From Thalassia testudinum (taxonomy: Eukaryota; Streptophyta; Magnoliopsida; Alismatales; Hydrocharitaceae), in the NCBI GenBank assembly GCA_037157565.1, contig JAZHRO010000054.1:14987501-15051500 (forward strand): a stretch of DNA of 64,000 bases, read 5' to 3'. The position numbers and the translations under genes were made by a program. Below are positions 48,901-60,171 of this stretch, in pieces (the first letter of the stretch is position 1; every line of letters starts with the position of its first letter). The notes under the pieces are model-generated. The model saw nothing but the letters and a program-made list of their open reading frames with translations, was not told the DNA's origin and did no database searches.

Positions 48901-49782
48901 TGGATTAGGGTGGCTAGTATCTAGCTTTATATATATGACCTTTGTTTCAATGTTTGCCCCTTTATCCATACTTGTGGACTTCTGGGTTCTTCTTGTAGGG
49001 TTTTACTGACAAATAATGGATGAAACCTATTTGTTTATTGTACCTCTATGTATGGATTGAAATAGACACCACTTTGAGTGTCTTTTACCTATGTTCCCTT
49101 CTGATTTATATATGTTTCTTTAACGCCGTGCCAACCCAACACGGCCACTTAATTTCTTTAGTTTCAAAAAAACAACCCCTACTTTGATTGGTTTAATTAG
49201 CTCGATCTGATTTCAAGGGCATATATATATATTCTATTCCTCTTGACAACCATGCATGTTAATTTATTGAATGAATAGATATATATAACTCACTCAACAA
49301 GAACTCCTTCCTCATTCCCCTCTCTATCTGAGCCCCTCATCTTCCGCTAGCTTAATGGCAAACCATTTGTTTTTGCGGTACAAATTGGCCGAAAGTAAAT
49401 TAAAGATGCAGCCACTGTGATCACAAACTCAAATGCAAAAACCACTGTGATCACCCTTTTTGCTACTCGCACCACTTCTGGTTATGGAGGAGTTTGTATT
49501 AAGCGGCCATATATCTCTATCTTCTTGTTTGAGTAATAGAATTTATTTATGCTCGTAAAAGGAAACAAAAAAAAAAAAAAGTTCCAATCAGGGCGACTAA
49601 CAGAGAAAAGGTCTATAGAAAACTCATAAGCTCGAAACGATGCTGCTTTCTTAAGCAATAGAAATCAGGGCAACTACGTGCTAAATAACCTGCAACATAC
49701 CATCAGATTCTCTAGTGGCGCCACTGGCAACAACTGCCACACACGCGAGAATGAGAACGAGAAAAAACCCGGTTGGCTGCAT
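45977..49782 (-). CDS. STRUBBELIG-receptor-family (SRF) LRR protein lacking a kinase
   Basis: SRFs are LRR-V receptor-like kinases of the plasma membrane. Nine minus-strand exons with intact splice sites follow the family plan, mostly one LRR per 72- or 66-bp exon: 49701-49782 (signal peptide MQPTGFFLVLILACV), ~48842-48646 (LRRNT, TNWSGDRKGDPCG), 48541-48470, 48381-48316 (LSNNAIGGAIP), 48233-48162, 47911-47840, 46582-46511, 46431-46360, 46244-46179 (NIANNHFTGKIP) and 46070-45977. All junctions after exon 2 keep phase. The last exon begins GGNSWKGGP, as in SRFs, runs into a short Pro/Ser stretch and stops at 45977-45979. A hydrophobic segment resembling the membrane span (IAHIIIVLLFFLL) follows in another frame, and no kinase is found. 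The join of exons 1 and 2 is unresolved because phases disagree. The product could be a secreted ectodomain, or the gene could be 3'-truncated. Confidence 0.75.
46583..47839 (-). other. Long intron inside SRF gene
   Basis: This 1257-bp intron separates two LRR exons whose phases still match. No known element was recognised inside it. Other introns of the gene are mostly 70-450 bp, so an old insertion is plausible. Confidence 0.5.
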
Positions 49783-52139
49783 CTCCCCCACAGTACGTAC
49801 GTGTCAACTTCCTCAACCGTATAGGTCAAGAACAGGATGATGCTTCGATCGGCGATCCTCCAACTTTTATAATATGGAGCAAACAGATAATTCAGTTTCT
49901 CGAAAATCAGATATATCATATGCGATAAAGTCTCAACAACCTCTTTTTTTTTGCCTTTTGAGGGCGGTGATCATCGGATTTTATCCCATATTTTGCCAGC
50001 TGCAGCTTTGACCGAATCCCTCGTCGCACGACATTGCTTAGGCATCTGAACAGAGGCTATTTTTCAATAAACTTATTCCCCTTCGCGAGCCTTCATTATT
50101 ATCTCCCGATTTGATTTGCGTAATTATATTTACTTGCCTTATGGTATATGAAGTTGAATATATTTTATTTTTTATTGTTACATCCGTTTTCTTAAACAAA
50201 GTTCTTAAACTAATTATATCAAGTATTTTCTTTACAGGATATCACAAGCACCAAAACAAGAAAAAGCCACCATTTCCATTTATATCTTACACAAATGTAT
50301 CTTAAATATCTTGTGAATTAATTAAACGTGCTCCTTCCATTTTTGCTCACTTCCTCTTGCTAATTTCATTTTCAAATTTCCCTTACCGAAACGCTATCTA
50401 ACTTGCCATTCCATTTCTACAGGTTGAAAAAATGACTTCAAAAATTCTTCCTTGTTTAAATAATTAATTAGGGATGCAACTGGATGCATGCAGATATATT
50501 GGGATCCATCCATGACCACATATATATAAAGATATCAATCTTGCAAGATTGGCGGATACCAATATAGACACCGATATCCATTTTTTAAAGTGTATTTTTC
50601 TTATATATATATATATATATATAGTATATGTAAACATAATGTTTTAAATAATAAGGTATTATATATAAATTATTTATTATTGATTTGTATATCTTAGTTT
50701 TTCCTTAAACTCTCTTGGCCAACCGCTCATGACTCTCTCCTTCCTCCCTGCATATTCAAGACCTCAATTCCTATCTCCGACCACCTTTATTTTTCATATA
50801 ACAATATGCTATGTTTATTTTTGATTATATGATTAATTATCTTTTAATTTACATTACAAGTTTGTATAGTTGCTAGATTTTTTAACTTTTAACTTTTAAA
50901 ATATAATCAAGAGACATATACTATCCATCGTAATATCCATGATTTTTGGGTCTAAGAAAGAAAAAAACTCAAAAAAATTAGGGGAATCTCCATGTAACAT
51001 CACCAACCAAAAATAGTAAGCAAATGATGGGAATTAATCCTTCCTTTCCACCACCGTTTTCGTGCACGAGGATATTGATCCTCATACTTACTTTTATCTC
51101 CCGATAACTTTCTCCCCTCTATGCCCACCGCTCTCTCTCCCTACCCTTCACATATTATCCATTAATTGTCCCTCCTCAAAGTCTCTCTTCCAATTTCCAA
51201 TGCTATTATCTCCTTGTTTCCTCAGTCATGGTAAGATATGCATTTTTCTCTTCCGATTATTTATTTTCTTATTTGATTTTCTCATAATTTCTATATAAAG
51301 CAAATACCAATTCCCCTCCATTAAAATGAGCTTATGCCTCTATCAAAAAAAGTGATATTTTGGAAATCTATTTTATCCATCTTAGTTGAGATTAATTTTG
51401 CTGGATTTACTCCCTCTCATGTTGCTTGTTCCGATTTTCCACATATTAGCAACCTTGATTTCATTTAAGCCTTTCTCATATTGACCGACATCCCTGCTCC
51501 CACGACCCTCGGATCTACTGTAGCACTGCTTCCACTACCATGGTCTTCATCTCAACATGATCAACTCCCATTTGCAATTCGTTCCAGTCATCAAGTTATG
51601 ATCCATTTCGGTCATCATAGATATGAGGGATTGAAACTTAATTAATTAATTATGTTTACAGTCTGCAAGTTTGATTAAGAAGCTTGCATAACGTGGATGA
51701 TGCGTAATTACAGGAATGATGCTTTTGTCTCTTGTCTGACTTTGATCTCAGCTTACTCGGGTGCGTTTTACAAGCATGTGATTGGATTACGTATATACAT
51801 TCGGCTTCTCCGTATACTCATATTTACCAATCTTCTTTCAAACATTAATAATTCTGTTATGTGTAAGAGAGTAAAGAAGATAGTACTCTAATCATATGCA
51901 ATGCCTAAGACAATCTTTGCACGGTTGTTCCAAGTCAGTGGCCTCCTATGCTCATCGGATACGTGGAGGAAGTCGTGTAAAGATCCATTGCAGTCGAATC
52001 CATATACAAGCAACTATTGCCCATGCTCACAGCAATACCCCACCAACACTTATTTTAAATAAGATAAGGGTGGCAATGGCACAAACCAACACTGAATCAT
52101 TGAGCTTTTTCTTAACTCTTAGTAGAAGTTCTTAATGTT
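49783..52139. other. Intergenic, nothing recognised
   Basis: Presumed SRF promoter region, then AT-rich DNA with a (TA)n run at about 50603-50626. No coding similarity or element ends were found. Confidence 0.5.
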
Positions 52140-52811
52140 TTTTAATTATTTTTGAATCCTTCCAGTGAAGCAATTATTCTCAATATTCTTGTTCAAGATG
52201 ATAGAGAATTCAAAATTATCAATAATGTCGTGAAGAGATGAATTTGAAAGGAACATGGTTCTGGTATTTAGAATGCACCCAACAAGTTCCACTCATAAAT
52301 TTTCAAGTGGAAGGTCCCAAGGGCATCGACGGTGCTTGTAAATTGATTGTCTTCTAGATATCAAGAGAAATGACAATATTAATTAGCATCAAGAAGTACT
52401 ACTGCATTTGACAAGTAAACTTGAATTGAGCTCCTTATGTATTGTGGGGTTTTTCTTGAAGGCCACCAAATGATTTTGGCAGGTTTCCCCTACAATATTT
52501 TCAAAAGAATAGATGAGAAATTGAAATATTTAAGATCAAAAGCTACGAACAAAGAGTGAGAACTTAGGAATCCATTTCATCTCACAATGTAGTGAAACTT
52601 GATAGTCTAAACAATATATTATCCAAGGATCTGTCGACAATTAAATCTGCTATGGCTAACATTCCATCAAGCAGGATAGGTATAGTCACGGGCAAAAATA
52701 TAAACGATACAACAAATTGTCTTACAAGTATTCAAATGAAGACCATCTAGAAAAGAAATGAGGCATTTGTCCAACAAATAGATTATCGGAAAGATCCCTG
52801 CAAGTTAGTTA
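52140..52811 (-). pseudogene. Decayed partial duplicate of the SRF LRR exons
   Basis: Four blocks in the same order and strand match exons of the SRF gene at 45977-49782. 52152-52190 matches the NNHFTGKIP exon. 52270-52370 matches the exon at 46360-46431, including ATCGACGGTGCT. 52438-52505 matches 46511-46582. 52722-52800 matches 48162-48233, sharing the GATCCCTGCAAG junction. Frames and several splice sites are lost, and the exon corresponding to 47840-47911 is not found. It is the remnant of a tandem copy. Confidence 0.65.
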
Positions 52812-53429
52812 ATTACACTGAATGATAGAATTTATCAAGAAGTAAGCTTTTTATAATTTAGAGTACGCGACCCAAATAGAGCATCACAGAAGTACCAGTA
52901 ATTATCCCTAAAAAAGGAAAAAAAAACAAATAATACTTCTATTTCCATCCAAGTAAACAGGGTTGTCCATGCTATCAGATAAATTAATGGCCTCTGTATG
53001 TATAGCAAAAACCACCATCAATGCTCTCTGTATTAAGACAAATATAGAGTCACTTTGACAGAATCAAACAAAGTCTACAACAAATAAAGAGTAATGCTCT
53101 AAAAGGCATCCAATTCACATGATTGGAAGCTCATAAAATTGTCTTAGCCATATACGACAGAGTAGCAACAAAAAATGATGATAGGACATTCCAATCGGAA
53201 ATAGATCTCAAGAAAAATTTGTCTAAGAACATAACATGAGGAACAAAATGTAATGGCAACAATCAGTTTTCTAAACATCTAGAACAACACTAAAAGCGTA
53301 AGAGCCGGTGACGCACCTTTAATTGTGCAGGTAAATGAGAGAGCAACAAATGTTGCAAATGAGACTTATTAGTGGCATGGCATATTGGCAGGTAGGGTTG
53401 AGCATAGGATTAGGTCCTCTAGAGATAAG
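52812..53429. other. Intergenic, nothing recognised
   Basis: AT-rich DNA between the SRF relic and the first Tekay-type LTR fragment. Confidence 0.5.
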
Positions 53430-53939
53430 CAAGACCCAAAGTGAAATGACTATTTTTAAGGATCGTCCGAAGTTTTTCCAGAAAGATAGGGGTGTGAACG
53501 TAATTTTAAACCCCCTAGGTTTAGTTTGTAGGCCTTGCAGGGAGGAGAAGGATTTGCGGGGGAAATTCCGTAATTTTTTGCTCTCTTTCTCTCCTCCCAC
53601 ACCATACACACTCACGCACACACACCTCTCCCTCCAAACCCTAACCCTAACCCACTCCCTCTACTTAAACCCTACGCCACCCTCTCCATCTTCACCACCA
53701 CCACCTCCACCTTCGTCCCCCACCCTCACCTTGCTGCCAACAAGCGCTCACAGCCTCCCTGTCTCCACCTGCAGCCACGCATGGAGGAGAGGAGCTTGCG
53801 AGCGGAGGAGGGAGGGAAAGAGTGTGAGAGAGGAAGAGGGAGGGCGTGGGAGAGGAGAGAGCTCGGGGAAGCTCAAGAGTGCATGGCCGAAAGAGCTCGA
53901 GTAGGAGAGCTCGCACGTGTTGGGACTACCCTTGCCGCG
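53430..53939 (+). mobile_element. Tekay-type LTR, left part (split by insertion)
   Basis: From about GTGAAATGAC at 53441 the sequence parallels the sense strand of the LTR at 60172-63013: GATAGGGGTGTGAAC, the CTCTCTTTCTCTC leader, CCAAACCCTAACCC, the CCACCACCACC tract and GAGCTCGAGTAGGAGAGCTCG. It stops at CTTGCCGCG (53939). The rest of the same LTR resumes at 59220. The start is poorly defined. Confidence 0.75.
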
Positions 53940-56900
53940 TGTTAACGAGGCGAGATCAATGTTTAAATAATCACGTTGAAGTCCGAGGTCGAACAAAGGG
54001 AGCAAATGGAATTCACGCACTAATCTCAATAATAAATGCAAATTGAACATATGATACTATTCAAAATCTAATGAAGAATGTAAAGCATGAGTATATTGAT
54101 GGTCAGCCGATAACTAGGTTTTGTTATAGAAATAGCATTGTAGTACAGCTAGTTATTGCCATCATTACATATATTTTTTTACTCGGAAAATAAAAGAGTT
54201 CCCGAGGTCGAACTCAGGGAGCAAGTCGTATTCTAGAAGTACAAATTCTTTATTACAAAAATAAAGAGAGAGAGAGAGAGAGAGAGATGAAAAATTTGGC
54301 TTCTTCTTCTTCTTTTCTTTCTTCCTCTGTCTTCTCCTCTTTGGCTCTTGGTTTCTTCTTCTTTGTCTATCTCCTCGTGGTCTTCTTCTTCTGTCTTCTG
54401 TTCTTCCTTTCTTCTTCGTTGCGGTCCTACTCGTCTTTTCTTCTCCTTCTTCTTCGTCCTCAGAGCGTCGTTTGATTGTTCAATCAGACGACTTAAGTAA
54501 CCCGCTGCTACAGTGCGTCCTCCTTCCTTCTTTCTTCTCCTGTGCCTGCACACTCACAGTTCGGTTAGGGCAAAAACCTACTCTACCCTCCCCCCGCATC
54601 TCTCTCTCTCAGAATTCGCTCTTAGGAAAGCTCTCCCAGAGCAACCGGGTAAACGGGTATGCGGGTCGCGCCCGGGTCCAGGCCCACCGGCGTGCGGTGG
54701 TGGGCGAGGAGTGCAGGTCGGGCTTAGTCGGGTCGGGCCAGGTTCGCGGGGCGTGAGCGCGGACGAGGCCGGGTAATCGGGCGGGTGAAGGGGACCTCAC
54801 CCCGTGATCTGAGGCAAACAGCTTAAGGCACCTTTTGCCTTTAAGCGCTTGCTTGCCTTGGTGAGTTTCCGAGGTGGGACTAAATGTCCCACCTCAATTG
54901 GACGCCCGCGCGGAGGAGGCAGCGCCCAATCGAGGCTCCACGCGATGGCTTTGCCCCAGCTGTAGCCTAGGACTCTTCGCGAAGATGCCCCGCGCAGCCT
55001 GGGAGCCTGATCTGGGCGTGGCGCGCCTGGAGCAGCAGGTCGAAGGAGCTTCGCTGCTCAGCAATGGCGATGGCGGGCGCAACACCTGTTTACAGAGAAA
55101 GGGCCTCTCGGCCTAATTAGATACGCGGAGGACCTTCGCCGTGGCACGGCGAAGGTGGTCGGAGGGTCTGCAGGTGGAGAGGCGGAGCCTAAGGGCCGCC
55201 CTAGGTCAAACTGCAGGTGGCGAGATGGGTTTGGTCGGTGGGTCTGCAGAGGGCGATTGGGGGAGAGTGGAAGGGCAGAGGATGATCAGAGTGAGGAGGC
55301 GAAGGTTCTGCGGGGGTCGGCGAGTCGTGTGGAGTGGCGGAACGATGGGAGCGACTCGCCGGAGGTGGAGAAGGTGACGGTGGTCGGGTCGGTCGAGGGT
55401 GTAATTGACTGTAAAATAGGGAGGAAAAGAAAGAGGGGATAGAGAAGACTAATTCTAACCTAGCTAAAGTGACGAAGGGGACGAAGAGGCTACCGGCTCG
55501 TACCTACCGGAGCTGGAGAAGAAATGCCCAGTGGGGGAGAACGGCGGCGACGACGGGGCAGAGGCAGCGTGCGCTGGTATTGCGCGACGCGGAGGAGAAT
55601 CAGGAAGAAGTCTCTGCTGCTGGTATTGCAGCAGAGCGAAGAGGAGGAGAGGAGGAATCGCCGGAGCTGGAGGGCTTCTGCCGGAGTGGGAAGAGAGGAA
55701 GTGAGGGGGTATCTCCGTCAGATCCGAGCTGGGAAGAACGGCGGAGCGACGAGGGTATTTATAGGGGCAGAACCAGAGAGGAGGGCGGAGGGAGACGACG
55801 TGTCTCCCTCGCCGGAGGAAGGAGACCCATACCGTCCGTGCGTTCGCACTGCCGGTATGGGTGGTTGCAGCGCTCATGGGGGTGCTCCTGCGGTGGCTGA
55901 CGACGTAGGGCACCCCCATTTGACCTGGCAGGCTCCCTCCCTCACCCTGCGCGGCGCCATGCTCCGCGCAAGGTCGCTGGAGCATGGTGCTGGTCAGGTT
56001 TTGCAGGAGGGACCTGAACGCAAAGAACGAAGGAGAGTTAGGGGCCAAAATGTGAGGGTTCAACAGTTGAGGGCCAAAAAGTAAATATATGAGGACCAAA
56101 GTGTAAAGTTGGTCAAGAAGGTTTCTTCTTAGGCTCAAGTTTTTATACATGACTAATTAGGACCTAAGGAATCTGATGGTGAATTTTATTTCTAGATTAA
56201 ACCTTGTTTGACCGATCAATTTATGCAAAAACCCAAATTAAGTTGTTAATTGGGCATGGTTCTCAATGTAGGTCAAAATGGATTCCTAAGGCTAAATTGA
56301 AGGTTCTAAACCCTAGAGATTATTTTTCTATGAATTTTAGAGGATTTATTCTATTTTTACTTTGCCTCGAACCTCGTGAATTGAAGTGGGTTTGTTTTAG
56401 GGTTACAGATTATCATTTAGTTCCTTGGAATTGCTGTAGCCCTTATTGGATCAGATCATCCACTTTCCTTCTTATTTGGTTTGTTTGACCTATGTTGGGA
56501 CCCTGAATTACCTTGTTTGCAGATTATGCTGGTAAAATTACATTTTTACCCCTTATGACTTGTTTTCTCCTTAAACTCAGAATTCTCTGAGTTAAGCCTT
56601 TCTTTGAGTTATGTAGGAGCTTTTATTCTCTGTATTAGGTCAAAATGAGCTAGTTATGGCTCATGATGAGGTTCTCATCATATATGAAGCATAAAAAGAA
56701 TTGTAACTAATAATGAAGAGCTTATGAAAACGTCTTAAAATTATGTGCTACAATGCTTTCTTCTGATTTTTCTTTCTTCTTCTTTCTTTGATTTCTCTAG
56801 CAATCTCTCTTCTTCTCTGGCTTCTCCTTCTTCTCTTTCTCTTCCTTGGCTTCTTCTTCTTTCCTTCTTTGGCTTCTTCCTTTACCTTGCGAACCTCATC

Positions 56901-59219
56901 TTCTACCTTCTTCTTTCTTCTTCGCTGCCTTGGCTTCTTCCTTCTTCTCTTGCCTTTCTCCTTTGGCTTCTTCCTTTACCTTGCGAACCTCAGCTTCTAC
57001 CTTCTTCTTTCTTCTTCGCTGCCTGACCTTCTCTTCTTCTTTGTATTTGGCTAAGTGTGGAGCGAAGCTTTCCAAGGAAAAACAACCCTTACCCTGCGTA
57101 GCATTCCTCTCTTCTTTCTTCTCTATTTCGGTTCGCTCTCCCAAAGCCACACTCGGTTCGGATAATCAGACCTAACAGAGACCCGGGTCCAGGCTCACCG
57201 GCGTGGGTGGTGAGCGAGGAGTTAGTCGGCCAGATAAACGGGTCGTGGCCAGGTTTGCGTGGGTAGTGCCACGTACGAGGCCGTGAGAGGGGGAGAGAGG
57301 AACCTCACTCCGTGAGTAGGAGGCGACAAGGATAATGCACAAAATCAATTTATATGCATACGCCTGCTCGTCCAGTTCGAGGTGGGACTAAATGTCCCAC
57401 CTCCCTTGCACGCGCCACAGCAGCAGGTGTTCTCTTTGATTGCAAAGTTGCAAGGGCTTGTGGCTTCAATTGGTAGCCTGGAGTCATGCACGAAGACGTT
57501 TCGCGCGACCTGGGGTAGCAAGTTGGGGCTGGTGAAGCTTGGAGCTCGCTGCAAGTAGGCTTGAGCTGTGCATCAATGGTGGAGGGCTCCTGGACCTGAA
57601 ATCACCACAACGGCCTCGCGGCCACGTGAAAATGCTCAGGGAGCTTCGCTAAGGCATGGCGAATACGAAGCGGTGGTCAGTGTGGCGTGGGAACGACTAT
57701 GGTGGCGTGCCTAGGGTTCTTTGTGGCCATGTGAGTGGGTGTGTTCGAGAGCGCTTTTGGGTGGTCGACGGAGAGATTGTAGTGGGAGATGATCAGTGGG
57801 TCGTTGCGGAGGTTGTAGGGTGGTTGGCGAGGTGGATGGATCCCGTCGCTCCGCACCTCCATCCACCTCGCCGGAGGGATCGCCGGAGGTGGAGAAGGTG
57901 ATGGTGATTAGTGGCGTCGAGGGTTGGTTTAGGGAAATAAAGAGAGAGAAAGAAAGTGGGAGATAGAGGGAATCTAATTACCTACTTCAAAGAGACAAAA
58001 AGGGGTAGGGGTGGTGTTGGCTGGTACGGCTGACGTCGGAGACGAAGATCTCCGTAGATGAGGCGGTAGCAAAGACGAGGGTAGAGGCGACGTCAGTCGG
58101 TATTGCACGACATGGATGAACATGAGGAAGATGAACCTACCACTGGTATTGTGGTTGGGCGACGAATGAGTGAGGGGAGAAAGCGTCGGAGCTTGTGGAG
58201 GTTGCGGTCGGCGAGAGAGGAATTGAGGGGGAATCAGCCCAATTTCAAGCTGGGGAGATGCGGTTGAACCTGGGGCGTCTTAAATAGGCCTCTGGGGACA
58301 GATTTGTGCTTGGATGCCAAGCTTCAAAGCAAGGTAAGATGGCCGGAGATGGAAGCTTCAAAAAGAATCAAATCTCTCATGCGTTCACATGAGAGATTAG
58401 GTACAAATTAGGACTCAGTGATGGGTTCAGACTGGAGGAGATTACTCAGAGAATCTCCCTTCCAATTTTGGGAGGGATTCTTTGAGCAATCAAGGAGAAT
58501 CCTCCTTCTAAAGTTCGTCGGAGTAGGATTTCCTCCGCTATAATGGCGGAGGGACTTATCTGTGAAGACGATAAGAAAGTTAGGGGGCTTATTATAAGGG
58601 TTTTCAAAAGATAGGGGTAGAAATGTAATCAGGTTGGACCTATATGCAAAGTGGGTCAAGATGAGTTTCCCTTAGGTCCAAATTTTGGTACAAACCTAAT
58701 TTGGACCTAATGAATCCAATGGTGAAGTTATATTTTGGTTTTGACCACATTTGATTGGGTAATTTATGTAAAAAATCTAATTTAGGGTAAATATCTAGCT
58801 AAGACCCCATTCTAGGTCAAGATGGGTTTCAATAGCCAAATTGAAAGTTATAAACCTAGAGAATATTTTTATATGATTTTTAGAGGATTTACGTAAATTT
58901 TATCCTAACCAAAACCTTGGTTAATCAAGTAGGTCTATTTTAGGGTTTCAAGAAGTCATTTAATTCACAGGACAAACCCTTTTTCTATCTGATCCAACTC
59001 ACTTTTTATCTTGTTAAGACCTTTTGACTTTTATTTAGCCCTTGAGAAAACCTGTGGTTGTACTGCACTGGTAAAATTATAGTTTTAACCCTAGTTTCTT
59101 ACTTTTCTCTCAGAAAGATTATTCAGTGAATTAGGACCTTCAGTAGGTTATGTAGGAGCATTTATTCTCTTCATTGGGTCAAAATGAGCTAGTTAGGGCT
59201 CATGATGGTATTCCCATCA
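53940..59219 (-). mobile_element. Athila-type solo LTR, interrupted by a second LTR
   Basis: This LTR is in two pieces, 53940-54156 and 56681-59219. They sum to 2756 bp, close to the 2733-bp LTR at 25594. The high-coordinate end reads GCTCATGATGGTATTCCCATCA, the reverse complement of the LTR start. The low end begins TG and soon carries CCGAGGTCGAAC. Flanks are CCGCG (53935-53939) and CTGCG (59220-59224). The uninterrupted Tekay LTR has this 5-mer once at the same point, so this is a target duplication with one later change. The palindrome (57379-57403) and hairpin (58371-58398) are kept. No internal region is present. Confidence 0.8.
54157..56680 (-). mobile_element. Athila-type LTR nested inside another LTR
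   Basis: It ends GGCTCATGATGAGGTTCTCATCA at 56680, the reverse complement of the Athila LTR start. It holds CCCGAGGTCGAACTCAGGG at 54201, the palindrome at 54871-54895 and the hairpin at 55825-55862. Length is 2524 bp if the low end is TGCCATCATTAC at 54157. The flanks GTTAT and TATAT are not a clean duplication, so the low boundary is uncertain. There is no internal region, so it is a solo LTR. Confidence 0.72.
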
Positions 59220-60171
59220 CTGCGGTCGAAGTTGCAGCCGTGGGAGAGGGAGAGTGAGGGTGTGAGAGAAGAGAAAGTTCGCTCGAGGGAGCTTGTACGA
59301 GAGGGAGGAGGTGCAGCTGGAGGAGTCGCGAGCACCCGTGGGAGCTCGAGAGGATGCGCACGAGGAGGAGGAGCTCATGGAGAAGAGCCTCTCGACCTCC
59401 TGCAGCTGCTGTGCTACAGGCGGAGGCTCGCGAGAAGATGAAATCCACGATGGAGTTCTGCGTACTAGATTTTCCAGTATCAGATGTCTAGAGCAGCAGC
59501 GGGATGTACGGAGCTAAAGTCAGACGTCTGAAAATACGTGGAGTGTCGAGGTATGAGTTCTGTACACTCATGCATGTGCGTACGTGAAGTACGTAAATAT
59601 TTGCTGTCGCAGTTTTTGAACTGCGTTCGCATGCGCAGGCATAGGCCTCGGAAAAGTGCGCAAGCATGCTCTTCGAGGTGCTTTAGAATGTCTAGACGTC
59701 TCCACAGATGTCTGATAGTCACATCGGACGTCCGGACGAACCGACAGACATTTGGAAAGACCCAGGACAGCTAAAAAGGGGTTCCATATGTCCGCTAGCA
59801 ATGCGGGAATGCAAGGTGAGATACTGATGTTGTTTAAGACATCTGGGCCTAGTCTCAGACGTCTGATTTCAGTCTGTATACATGTTTTTGGCTTGTTCAG
59901 AGTCCAAAAGAAATTGGATTTACGCAAACGAAATACCATTATTTTTTACTCGAGTTTCTCTACGTGTTAGTGTCAATTATGTTCTATTTTGAACTCGTCT
60001 GATGTGACTTAGTCATTGGTATAGGTCGCCAACCTGTAGCGTGTTCGGGGTCCGTAGAGATGACAGGACCTACGGTTCTAACCCCATTCCTCCCATGTTT
60101 TTCGGTAGAGTGGTTTACTTTAATATTAAGATACAAATAAATAAAGTGCATGTTTAGAATAACTTGATTGA
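59220..60171 (+). mobile_element. Tekay-type LTR, right part of the split copy
   Basis: It continues the LTR begun at 53430. It is the reverse complement of about 61575-62520: CAGACGTCTG units at 59483-59860, the ACTCGAGTTTCTCTACGTGTTAG block, GAACTCGTCTGAT, and CTTTAATATTAAG near 60120. It breaks off at about 60170, where a second LTR starts in the opposite direction. Confidence 0.8.
59480..59870. repeat. CAGACGTCTG palindrome cluster
   Basis: Exact or near-exact copies occur near 59483, 59521, 59693, 59710, 59727 and 59857, matching the clusters at 5528-5880 and 61880-62275. Confidence 0.7.

Noticed and set aside
53628..53656. Telomere-like CCCTAACCCTAACCC
   Set aside because: There are only two to three units, and the same leader in the LTR at 60172-63013 has a single related unit. 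It is part of the LTR, not an interstitial telomere.
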